This document shows, one piece after another, positions 12,701 through 24,600 of a stretch of DNA of 64,000 nucleotides (positions within the stretch are counted from its first letter, which is position 1; every line of letters begins with the position of its first letter). A program made the position numbers and the translations under genes. The notes under the pieces were generated by a model. The model was given only the letters and a program-made list of their open reading frames with translations, made no database searches and was not told where the DNA came from. Source of the stretch: Gerris lacustris (Eukaryota; Arthropoda; Insecta; Hemiptera; Gerridae); the NCBI GenBank assembly GCA_951217055.1, contig OX578283.1, positions 1,178,001 to 1,242,000 of the forward strand, written 5' to 3'.

Positions 12701-13815
12701 TCCCCCAACACCATCACCCTGGTGTTGTCTCTATAAATCAGGCTTCCCCCAACACCACCACCCTGGTGTCTATCTCTATAAATCAGGCTTCCCCCAACAC
12801 CATCACCCTGGTGTCTGTCTCTATAAATCAGGCTTCCCCCAACACCATCACCCTGGTGTCTGGCTCTATAAATCAGGCTTCCCCCAACACCATCACCCTG
12901 GTGTCTATCTCTATAAATCAGGCTTCCCCCAACACCATCACCCTGGTGTCTGGCTCTATAAATCAGGCTTCCCCCAACACCACCACCCTGGTGTCTATCT
13001 CTATAAATCAGGCTTCCCCCAACACCATCACCCTGGTGTCTGTCTCTATAAATCAGGCTTCCCCCAACACCATCACCTGGTGTCTGTCTCTATAAATCAG
13101 GCTTCCCCAAACACCATCACCTGGTGTCTGTCTCTACAATTCAGGTTTCCCCCAACACCATCACCCTGGTGTTGTCTCTATAAATCAGGCTTCCCCCAAC
13201 ACCATCACCCTGGTGTCTGTCTCTATAAATCAGGCTTCCCCCAACACCACCACCCTGGTGTCTATCTCTATAAATCAGGCTTCCCCCAACACCATCACCC
13301 TGGTGTTTGTCTCTATAAATCAGGCTTCCCCCAACACCATCACCCTGGTGTCTGTCTCTATAAATCAGGCTTCCCCAAACACCATCACCTGGTGTCTGTC
13401 TCTACAATTCAGGTTTCCCCCAACACCATCACCCTGGTGTTGTCTCTATAAATCAGGCTTCCCCCAACACCATCACCTGGTGTCTGTCTCTACAATTCAG
13501 GTTTCCCCCAACACCACCACCCTGGTGTCTGTCTCTATAAATCAGGCTTCCCCCAACACCATTACCCTGGTGTCTATCTCTATAAATCAGGCTTCCCCCA
13601 ACACCATCACCCTGGTGTCTGTCTCTATAAATCAGGCTTCCCCCAACACCATCACCTGGTGTCTGTCTCTACAATTCAGGTTTCCCCCAACACTATCACC
13701 CTGGCGTCTGTCTCTATAAATCAGGCTTCCCCCAACACCATCACCCTGGTGTCTGTCTCTATAAATCAGGCTTCCCCTAACACCATCATCCTGGTGTTTG
13801 TCTGTCTCTACATTT
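9799..13815. repeat. 45-bp minisatellite in three higher-order blocks
   Basis: The unit is about 45 bp, reading TATAAATCAGGCTTCCCCCA then ACACCATCACCCTGGTGT and CTGTCTC, with 43-44-bp variants lacking a C or T. Array blocks lie at about 9799-10437, 10573-12190 and 12328-13810, each preceded by the 130-bp flank unit. Blocks two and three are nearly identical for over 1.1 kb at an offset of 1755 bp, variant by variant, which points to recent unequal exchange or an assembly duplication. Every unit carries the inverted repeat ACACCA/TGGTGT, a small hairpin. Because 45 is a multiple of three, frames stay open for up to 272 codons; these are artefacts. Confidence 0.97.
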
Positions 13816-14354
13816 ACTTTAGAACCAGTCAGAATATAATTTAGTTCACTGCAGAGATATATATCTGAGGAAAGTAGAGGGATTTTATTTTTATCCCTTG
13901 CATTACATGAGCGGCCTCTACTCAAGGAGAACGCTTCTACACACACATCACCGGTAGACAGAAAGACTCAACAGCAAGCAGTGGTGCCAACCCACAAGAT
14001 AATTATTTATGTGAGAGTGACAGAGAAACTGGTAAAGCTGAATCGAGTATTTGTAATGCGAGTTAGATACTCCCAACGCACTGAGTTAGATAATAATACT
14101 TGTAATACATGGAGTTGGATACTTGTTAAGTACCGAGTTAGAAACTTGTAACCCTCTAAAATAATTATAAACCACAAAAAATGGAACAATTACATAAATT
14201 AACACCAACAAAAAGCAATATAACTTCTCTTTTATATTTCGTTTAAACATTTGATAAACTTTTACAATAAAATATAATAATATTAACATCTATCAAACAC
14301 AAAAACTATGGACAAGTAAAACAAAGAAGAGGATTATATTTACAAATAACCAAG
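13816..14354. other. AT-rich spacer, nothing recognised
   Basis: Short imperfect repeats of a TACTTGTAA/GAGTTAGATAC type occur around 14040-14160. No coding or RNA feature was seen. Confidence 0.5.
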
Positions 14355-14935
14355 AGATATGGCTATAGACCTGGCCATACATACTGACATGGCTATAGAC
14401 CTGGCCATACATACTGACATGGCTATAGACCTGGCCACATACAAGGTGGCACAAAAGTATGGTAACCCCTGAATAACTCTTCAGAAAAGCATTTTTTTTA
14501 AAAAAAGTATCATACAAAAGTTTCAGGATTATTCCTTAGCTATTCAATGGTGACCTTGGATTTGACCTTAGCCTTGCCCTTCAAGGTCATTTGAAGGTCA
14601 ACTTTGTTATTTCAAATGGGAACACCCATTTTTTATTGCAGATTTGAAAAGAGCAGGAAATTTTAAGTAAATTATGACCTTGACCATGTCCTTGAGCATG
14701 ACCTTTAAGGTCACTCTAAGGTCAAAATTGTTATTCCAATAAGAACCTTTAATTTGTATTGCGGATTGCAAAATAACCAATTTTTTCCCTTCAACAGCGG
14801 CCTTGACCATGACCTTCAAGGTCAATTCAAGGTAAAAAAAAATGCATTTATGAAGAGTTATTCAGGGGTTTCCATACTTTTGTGCCACCCTGTATACTGA
14901 CATGGCTACAGACCTGGCCATACATACTGACATGT
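14355..14935. repeat. 30-bp tandem repeat interrupted by a MITE
   Basis: Units of ACTGACATGGCTATAGACCT plus GGCCATACAT lie on both sides of the insertion at 14442-14892. The array is interrupted mid-unit. Confidence 0.85.
14442..14892. mobile_element. Mariner-like MITE, 451 bp, with TA target duplication
   Basis: The left end CAAGGTGGCACAAAAGTATG and the right end (reverse complement CAGGGTGGCACAAAAGTATG) extend into inverted arms of about 43 bp that end at AATAACTCTTCA. Both ends are flanked by TA. The interior has short TGACCTT/AAGGTCA motifs and no transposase. TA-flanked CAGGGTG ends are typical of the Tc1/mariner superfamily. Confidence 0.85.
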
Positions 14936-15575
14936 GTTAATCCATCACAATTCAATATTTAACAGCTACCTCAGTATCTTACTGACTAGTATTTAAATTA
15001 ACTAAATAAATTAACTTAAAATTATAAACCGCCTTGTACTCATTATTTGTTTACATAAATAATATCCTTAGAACCTCTAGTATTCTGTGCTTTATTCCCT
15101 GTAACCATGATTTAGCTAAACATCGCAACATCGTGTTAGCAAATTCACCTAAAGTAAGGTTTAATGAATGATCAAGGGAAATGAAGATGTAGCATCAATC
15201 ATTTTCAACTCCCTTGTTGAGATTTAAAAGTGGTCCAGTTCTGCGCTGATCCCAAATATGAGAGGTTGGAACATCAAGTTCCCCTTGGCCTTGTATGTGG
15301 CTTATCTACGTCTACTATTCCGTCGTAGAACAGTGGCCTGTTATGGTAACGTGCATTTTGAGTTGATACCCCGTGTATAGCGATTTCTTAAACTTTTTAA
15401 CTGTTTTAAACTTCTCAACATTTTCGATGACAAATTAACGAGGTTTAAAACTAAGGGTTTTTCATTGCTTAATTTTTTTTTTTTAAATAGAGAATTTGTA
15501 GCAAAACTGAAAGAATTATATACACACTATATATAAGGGTAGTTGAGACGGGGAGTGAAAGACTCGCTTGTTTGT
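14936..15575 (-). other. Putative ABCG 3' UTR and downstream sequence
   Basis: This lies immediately downstream of the transporter stop codon on the minus strand. A minus-strand AATAAA (plus TTTATT, 15091-15096) is the clearest poly(A) signal candidate, giving a 3' UTR near 0.5 kb. Other AT-rich hexamers are present, so the true end is not settled. No other feature was seen. Confidence 0.4.
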
Positions 15576-15678
15576 TTACTTGTTGTTTGTGGTTTTGATT
15601 ATTTTGTTGAAGTAGCTGATGACTTGGTGAGAGAACTCGGTCGACACTCTGAACCTCAGAGCGATGAAAGCCAGCAAC
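15576..15678 (-). CDS. ABCG exon 13 (terminal coding exon)
   Basis: The acceptor TGTTTGTAG precedes G at 15678. It encodes the end of the last transmembrane helix ([11 protein letters not shown]) and a 23-residue cytosolic tail ending KTTNNK, with TAA at 15578-15576. ABCG proteins normally end within about ten residues of this helix, so the tail is somewhat long. The 22-bp array begins directly upstream of the acceptor. Confidence 0.9.
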
Positions 15679-18600
15679 CTACAAACAGACAGACAAAATA
15701 ATACAAACAGCCAGACAAAACAATACAAACAGACAGACAAAATAATACAAACAGACAGACAAAATAATAAAAACAGCCAGACAAAATAATACAAACTGCC
15801 AGACGAAATAATACAAACAGACAGACAAAATAATACAAACAGACAAATAAAATAATACAAACAGAGAGACAAAACAAGACAAACAGCCAGACAAAATAAT
15901 ACGAACAGACAGACAAAACAATATAGACAGCCAGACAAAATAATACAAACTGCCAGACGAAATAATACAAACAGACAAATAAAATAATACAAACAAACAA
16001 ATAAAATAATACAAACAGAGAGACAAAACAAGACAAACAGCCAGACAAAATAATACGAACAGACAAAACAATACATATAAAAACCTACTTGTAACATGCT
16101 GCTCCAAATACTACCTAGAACAGGGCTCCATAAACTAGTGCATCTAACTAATCACAAGATGAAGGCTATCATTATAACATTCTTGATTGGTTTTACTGAT
16201 ATTTCTTTTAAACAGCCTTAGTAGTACATTGTTGTTATTGCCGGTAAATTAAACTACCAAAAAATTTGCAGATATATCAATTTGAAATTGATAAAATGAA
16301 ACCTCAATTATCCGTCAATCCATTAATTGTGTTTCTCGCCTAGCTGTCGGGCACATCTGCCTCGCACCCCCACTTACATAGACTCTGTGCCTTCCCCACT
16401 ACCCCAACCCACTCGCTGTGAGAATAGGAAGACACTACCTGACAATTATTACGCTCAAAAGAGTGTCTGGATGAGCCAGGATATTTTGGATATTTCCGGT
16501 CCCATGCTTCTCAGTTAATCGAGGTTCTACTGTACTTGAGGAGCTTAGTATCAAAGACGAACAAGAGCACATTTCAAAATTTTACAGGAGAGCCGAAAAA
16601 CTGTAGCTCAAATTCTACAGGTGCTAGAGCAATGATTCTTTTTCTGTAGATTCTTAATAGACTCAAAACTAGATAGAAGTACTGAAAACGTGAATTTCTT
16701 TGATATTTTAGCTGCTAAATGGAGTTAAAAAGTGGAGTTGTCCGCTTTTGAAACAAAAACAAGGTTTTGTCCGTTTTTGAAGCAAAAAGACGTTGAAAAT
16801 AATGGTTAGAATAATAATATTGGATAAATAATTTTTTTGTTCACGTATTTCAGAGTTCTTAGGGAGTAGTCCCCCAAATTTAGAGCTAAAATTGATTTCT
16901 CGATTTCCCCTCGGGGTATCATTTTTCTGAACATGCTCTAAGGGAGAACGTACAAGACCAAGCAGCAGATGTCACACTGGCAAAGTAAGTCCATTCTTAA
17001 CCATCATTACAGTTCTTCTATGTATTGCTTATTTCCACTTATTTGAAATTCATACTAAATATGGAACTCCACTCCTTCCCCATTACTTATTATGTAATTA
17101 ATTATTAGACCATGAACTCTAATTGTCATCGAGAATGCTCAGGTGTTTTAGGGATATTAATTAAGCTTAAAAGAGGGGTTGTTTTAGCTCTAGAGTATTA
17201 TGAGATGCTGATTTGGCTAACAGTTGATTAAGGTACTCTCTCCACAGCTTAGGACTCCATGTTCTCTAGTGGAGAGATAACCTTATGTAGTACTAAAATG
17301 TAAAATCAATAAAATAGATAAATTGATGTAATAAAATATTATTTGTGAATTAATATGTTTTATTCAATAAAGGTATTTAACCCTGGAATACTAATGGTGG
17401 TTGAATCGATGAGCACAGTTTGAACCTTAACCTTCTACGCTGGTATGCGATGGTGATGGGTACCCCATCCTTCTGCAGTGCTTGCACTGGTTAGTAACAC
17501 ACCAGCTAGTGTAGCGGTAGAAGTCCTTTTGAGCATACACTCATTTTTTGGCAAATTTCCGTCAAAGCTACTTCGTTGATTTGACTAACGTTTAGTAATA
17601 ATTGTAGGGAATTAATTGGTCGTCCAATGAGCCTATAGCCTGGGAAAATGGGCCTGGGGTGAGGGGCAATAGACCTAGGGGTAAGGGGCAATGGGCCTAG
17701 GGTAATTAGCCTTGGGCCAGAGACCAGTGGCCGATAATCTGGGGCCTGGAGCACTTAGCAAAGGACCTAGGGCTTTTGGCCTGGGGCATGGGACCTGGTA
17801 CATTAATGTTCACTCAATTTCAGATTCTTCTGATGTTCCTACTAAGTTATTTGTCATCAAATGTTTGTATATCTCACTTTAAGATTTAATAATGAGTTCT
17901 TAATAGTTTTCTCTTTATAAAAGTGTAGTTTCAACCCAAAATAGTACATTACGCGTCGAGTGCGGAAAGTAGCATTTTGCATGCGAGTGTGGAGTTTGCT
18001 CCCGAGCGATAGCGAGGGTGGTAAAACCACACGAGCAATGCAAAATGCCGTTTTCGCACGAGTTGCGTACCGTACTTTATCTACGATTGTTAGATTTAAA
18101 TAATAAATACAGAAAAAAATAAACTTGCTGCATGTAAGTTCGTATCTCTCTCTTGATAAAGATAGCATTAATTCATTAGTTGTATTTTTTGCCGAATTAA
18201 TTATTTCTGGAGGAGTATTATTCTCCACATTTTCGTCAAAGTCACTTGATTCACTCATTGTTTTTCACTAAAAACTCGATATAAACAGTTACTTTAATAA
18301 AAGAACAGCAAATTAGTTTTGTTAAATGTAAACAAACTTGCTAATCGTGCGTAAAGCTGAAGAATTCCTCTTCTTTACCGCACTAGCGTGGTAAAGAAGA
18401 GGAATTATTCAGAACTATGAGACGTGCTTGCGCAATGAATACAAGTACGTAAAGAATCACTTTCTACGCATCTAAACAAAGATATAATGTTTATATTTCG
18501 TATCAATCGTAGATAAAATGTATTTTCTGCATATGTTAGTCGAATCGACGAAGGTTTAGTAATACTAGCCATCTAATTACCATTAGTATTTAAGGGTTAA

Positions 18601-21600
18601 AAATAAATAAAAAAAGGTACCTGAAGAAAAAGAGATAAAAGATGAGCCCGTAGAGCTGGTCGACAGGGTTGTGGCCTTGCATCGCCAGGTCTCTCACCAG
18701 AAGCTTCGGATCCTGCAACAGACCGACATATTTCCTTAAGTGAACCAATTAAAAAATAATCCAACATAGTTCAAAAAATTACAAGATTTCAAATAAGACA
18801 CAGTCTATGTAGAACTTAACGCTTTCGTAAATGTCCCCCACCATCCAATTGGATTATGACTCCAGTAGAGCTTATTCTTTAATTTTTTCAGGGTAACTAT
18901 ACATATTTATTAAATTAGACTTATTTCATTTCATTATTTAATAATTTATCATGTTCATCTAATTGAGGGTCAGATATCAAAAACAACCTTAGTCCAAAAA
19001 ATGAAATTTTCAGGAGATAAAAAAAACTATGTCACTTGTAAGTATAATGAATAATGAGATACATTTATAAAATTTATCATTGTGTTTTGTTCAACATATT
19101 CTTTGTATTAGACAATAATTTATTGTTTTAATGAAATATTGCTGCTTCTAAGCTCTGTAGTTGCTGAAAGTTGAAAAGTGCTGTACACTGTACATGGAGT
19201 GTTTTTGTCAGAAATTCTATTGGACGAAGGTTGTTCATGTAATAAACACCACTATACCTCTAAACCATTATTTTATTGTTTGCAAGAAAAATAAAAAGTC
19301 CAGTCATGTACCATGACTTAATGAGCGAATTTTCAAAGAAATCTGCGTATTATTGGCTTATAATAATACAGGAAAATGTTGGTTTAGAATTTGCATGGGT
19401 GAAAAAAAAATTTCGTACACAGGGGTACGAGGTACAAAAGTCAAAATAGTATTTACCCTTCAAGATGATTGTCGTTGGAAAGCTATTTAAGAGTACAGTA
19501 ATTGTTGTTATGTACACTTTTATCATATTTTCATATAAAAGGGGGGTAAAATGGAAAAAACACGTTTTTATGCTATTTTTGACCCTAAATTGTAAAAATT
19601 TGACCCCTAAATGAACTCCAAAAGTTCTGGCCAACGAACTTATCCTTTGTTTTGATATTATTGACACTTTAAAATTTGTTTGAAATTTTTAAGTGCATCC
19701 TAAGGGGAGATATCGTCTGGAGTGACACATATATAAGTATATATATGACACATATATACGTATGTTTTTATACATACGTACATAAAAAAAGTGTTAAATT
19801 TTAGGAATCGATTCAGAATGGTCTAAAACGGATTTCCATGGAAAACATTTTCAAAAATTTGCATTACAAAAATTTTGAAGCCATTGCAATAGCTTAATTT
19901 TCTTTGAAAATCCGCTAAAACAATCAAAATAGTGTCATATAATAAAATACACAAAAATAAATTAAGTTACAAACATGGTAGACTTTTCTGTCAAAAACCA
20001 ACCCACGTCCAGGGATAAGGTTGTTTCTGCAGAACTGCTATTTTTTTAACCCTCTCTATAACAGGACAAAATAAATACCCTGTGGTTGTAAGTTCCACCA
20101 TCTACCAACAGAATGTGCTCAAATCTCAATTTTGATAAATTTGGACTAAGGTTGTTTTTGATATCTGCCTCCCAAATTTATTTCTTAATCTATTTTTTTA
20201 TTTTATTTTACATTATTTAATTTTAATTCAACTTCTTATTTTATATAAATTCATTTATTATTTTATTGTTATCTTCATAGTAACTATTGGATATACTTTC
20301 TTTTAGTTGATTGAGTATATTGTTGACAAATTGTTTTTCTTTTATTTCTTGGACGTTTAGTAGGTAAATTAGTTTTGGTTTAAGTAAAGATTAAACTTTG
20401 AAATGTTGCTTTACCTAATTAATCACTTATTATTGTGCATCGTAGGACTGATGATGGCTGATAGGCGAAAATCCGGTTCAAATTAAAGTTTTTCTTTGTA
20501 GAGAGGCTATCGTTTTTTCTCTTACTAAATGATATAGTCTTAGTTATTTTTTAAAAATCCCAATTTTAGACAGATTACTTTGTTTTGTAATAACATATAT
20601 ATGTACCTATGAAAATAGATTTCAGCAAAAGTAGGTGATAATTAGATAGATTCCCCTTAAGTCTTAAGAATAAGAAATAACAGCTTAGTCAAAACAATTT
20701 TTAGCTGTATGATATAATAATGCAAAACTAAACTAACTTGATGTATAAGTAGCATTAGTTGCAGCCTAAACAACAACAAATTTTTCCGTTTTTTTAATGA
20801 CATCTTAAAGAACGTGGAAAATTAGCAACTGAAATAATGTATCAAGTATGAACTGGTTCTCTAAGAACAGCAAGAAATCAACGATCGTGAGAATGCAATG
20901 TCTGCTGCTCCTAGTAGTAAAGATGCAAGTCAATTTCCAAATCTTCCAATTATTTACTACGTTTCCATGATGTTTAAATACGGATTGAATCCCAATTTGT
21001 GATTTAACAAGTTAAGTGTTTCCATGAGTCGTATTGAATCAGTAATCAATACTCAAATCAATAATAAATAAATAATTTTGTAACCTTCATCTTTTATAAC
21101 CAGGTTTCAAGTGTTTCCATGAGACTCGATCCAGATACGATCCCACAATTTAGTGTATCGTATCTGGATCTAAATTGTATGCAATCCGTATTGAATCAAG
21201 GTTTCTATGGACAATTTGGATCCAAAAACTGTATTAAACCTGTATTCAATACGTATTGAAACATTACTGAGATGTAATAATAATTGGTAAAATAATAAAT
21301 AAATTATGGCCCTTCTTTAGAACCTATAATATATGCAAAGGAAGTCCAAATAAGTACAAAGGAGTCCATATTTTGTGTCCAATTGTACACAGATACATGA
21401 GGAGTCCAAATGTTGTCCCATTATACCATATCACTACAAGAGGGTACATGATGGTTCAAAATATTTAATTTTTCATTGTAAAGAAGTGATTTAGGAACGC
21501 AGCAGCGTTCCGCACCACCAAGTCAAAAAGTCAAAATTTCACAAAAGCTGCCATTGTATATATACTGTAGGTGACAAACTAGGATGTTTGAGGGTCTGCA

Positions 21601-24600
21601 GCGTGAAATACGTACAAGCTACCTAAATAATTTTTTAATATCTTTGAAGGCCGTATCCTGTAGATCAAAATAAAAAAAAGGTCGAAATCAGTCAAGTAGA
21701 AGTAGAGAAAAATAGGTTTGAAAATGGTAGTTCTGATACTTCTTATTCTTCCTTCATTTTACGTTGACGCACCTACAGCCTAAACTACTGAACCAATTTT
21801 AATGAATGAGAGCTTTTTGGATTCGTCTATGGCTCTAGTGCTTCCCCCCCCCCCCCAACGCATCCCCCCCTACAACCCCTCAACTCATTCCTACGCTGAA
21901 TGTGAACCGTACAAAAAGTCATGAAATCTAACCAAAAACCACTTGTGAGGTAAAAAAAAACACCCCGCCAAGTCTGTGGTCCAAAAAAGTTGTGAAATCA
22001 ACTTTCTGTCCCGCCAAGCGATGTTGGCACTTTCTCCTGACCCAACACTGTCAACTTAGATACTTATCAGCTTCTTCTCCTTGGCGGTGTGCCTGCAGTA
22101 CTACCCAAAGTTAACTGGTTGTATTCCACGCATCCTCTGCAAAGAAAGTAGTAGTTGCATGGCGTCATTCCTTGAAAGCTTAATTTGTATATTACTTATT
22201 TCTATTTTATTTGCCTTTTGATCATTGTGGCATCGAGAAGAGCCTTCAACAGGCTTTCCTCTCCAATATGTGCCTGCATATATTAGTACTAGTTGTCTAG
22301 AACTAAGACTATGAGGTAAACAAGTATCTTTCCTCACAAACCTCATGTGGCCAACGTGAAGGTGAAACAAGAAATTGTATTGGTGTTTAAAGAATATGAA
22401 AATTCCAGTTTCAGGAAATGGCAAGGCACACCTCCAAGGAGAAGAAGCTGATAAGTATCTAAGTTGACAGTGTTGGGTCAGGAGAAAGTGCCAACATTAC
22501 TTGGTGTGACAGAAAGTCGATTTCACAACTTTTTTGGACCACAGACTTGGCGATGTGTTTTTTTACCACACAAATGGTTTTTGGTCAGATCTATTATAGA
22601 TCTGACGTCCCTCCTCAAAAGTAAATATATTGATAATAAGACCAAATATAAACTTATTAATAATGCCCCTTCCCCTCCAAAAATTTATGGACTAGTCAAA
22701 ACTCACAAACCAAATAATCCCCTTAGACCTATCATCTCATACGTCAACTCTCCCACATATAACCTGTCTAAATTCATTACTAATTTATTACAAAATCTTT
22801 CAGATCCAACGTACAACCTAAAAGATTCTTTTGAGTTCAAGTCTAAAATCACTTCAATTATAGTTCCTGACCAACATATTCTTGTTTCACTTGATGTATC
22901 TTCTCTTTTTACAAACATCCCAGTTGATATTGTTATTGATATTGTCAATGAAAAATGGAACAACCTTCAAAACCTCACCACTATACCCAAAATCAAATTT
23001 ATTGAATGTCTTACATTTTGTTTCAATAATGGTTATTTCTCATATAAAAATGAATTTTACTCGCAAATATTTGGTACTGCTATGGGTTCTAGCTTAGGAC
23101 CTATACTTGCCGACCTTGTCCTCACCAAACTCATCCAAGTTTCTCTACCAAAATTACCATTCAATTTACCATTTATTTTTAAATATGTAGATGACATGAT
23201 TACTGCCATCCCTGAAAATTTAATTCCTACTGTTATAGACACTTTCAATTCATTTCATCCTCGACTTAAATTTACTTCTGAAGCCGAAATTAATAACCAG
23301 ATACCTTTTCTAGATATGCTAGTTATTCGTAAACATGATAATTCTATTATTACTGATTGGTACCGAAAACCCCAAAATTCCGGAAGACTTTTAAATTATT
23401 TCTCACACCATCCCTATTCTCAAAAATTTAACTTTGCCAAATCCTTCCTTAATCGCATTCTCTCTCTTAGTGATATCTCCTTTCATGATAAAAATATTCG
23501 CCTATTCAAACAAAGCCTTAAAGATAATAACTACCCTCAAAACATAATCAACATAATAATTAATACTAGAAATAATAATAATAACGCAGCTCCAAACATC
23601 CCACTTGATAGTAGTAATGCTAAATTTTGTTCACTGTCTTATGTAAAAGGTCTATCTGAAAAAGTCAAAAAAATACTTCAATCCCCCACCACTAAAATTT
23701 CTTTCAAACCTATTAACACTGTCAAAAGACTATACTCCACGCTCAAAGACCCAACTTCTCTCACTAACAAATCCAATGTAATTTACAACATTAATTGTTC
23801 TGAATGTGATTCATCTTATATTGGCCAAACCTCCCAGTACCTGCACAAGCGTCTATACCAGCATGAATTCAGCCTCAAACCCAACTGCCCCAACCCCACG
23901 GCCCTTACTCAACACTTCTACTCCACTAACCATAAATTTGATTTCTCGAATCCCATAGTCCTTGCTCAAGAACCCAATTTTTATAGAAGAAATATCCTTG
24001 AAATGTACCATATATCTAAAACTAATAACACCGTAAATTTTAGAACTGACACCAATAACCTCAGTATCTGTTCATCACAATATTATATTATCACAATATT
24101 ATATCCAATTTTTAAATTTGTTATTCATCTCTCTTCTTATGTAGAAACAAGACAAGATTCTTTAACAGACATTAATTGTCAATAATGTCAATTTATAAAA
24201 CAGGTTTGTTTATATTAATAAAATAAAAAAAATATAAAAATTGTACGTTAAAAGCCCATATGTAAGTTACCCCGATGATGTAAATATATTTTACGAAACT
24301 AGTTGGTAAAAACTTAGTTTTTTTCTTTAGACCGTATCTCACTAACTCTCTCATATCTACACTTTAACGGTTGCTAACTTAAAATTTAATTCTATTATAG
24401 AAGTGATTTTATAATAATTTATTTTGGTGGAAGGGGTTTTACTGTATGGGTACAGGATGGTACCTTATAGAAGCAGTAGATGTCGTTAATATCACACTGC
24501 ATGGTTCTGTCATCAAGGTACAAGCTAGTCACCATGCCGACAGCTCCGAACCTTATGTAACTCAGCTTCATGATCCAAACCATGAACCAACTGATCTGCA

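Noticed and set aside
9719..13719. Stop-free frames up to 272 codons with KSGFPQHHHPGV-type repeats
   Set aside because: The 45-bp unit is a multiple of three, so frames stay open automatically. Frames shift at 43-44-bp units and there is no start or splice context.
9799..13815. CRISPR-like array
   Set aside because: Units are contiguous without unique spacers, and the sequence is clearly eukaryotic.
15576..16107. A 173-codon membrane-protein-like minus frame rich in Leu, Phe, Val and Cys
   Set aside because: Apart from its last 33 codons, which are ABCG exon 13, it is the 22-bp array read through. The exon begins at the TAG acceptor at 15679.
22101..22424. A 107-codon minus frame in the foldback spacer
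   Set aside because: No recognisable motif. It may be spacer sequence only, so it is mentioned under the foldback element and not called as a gene.
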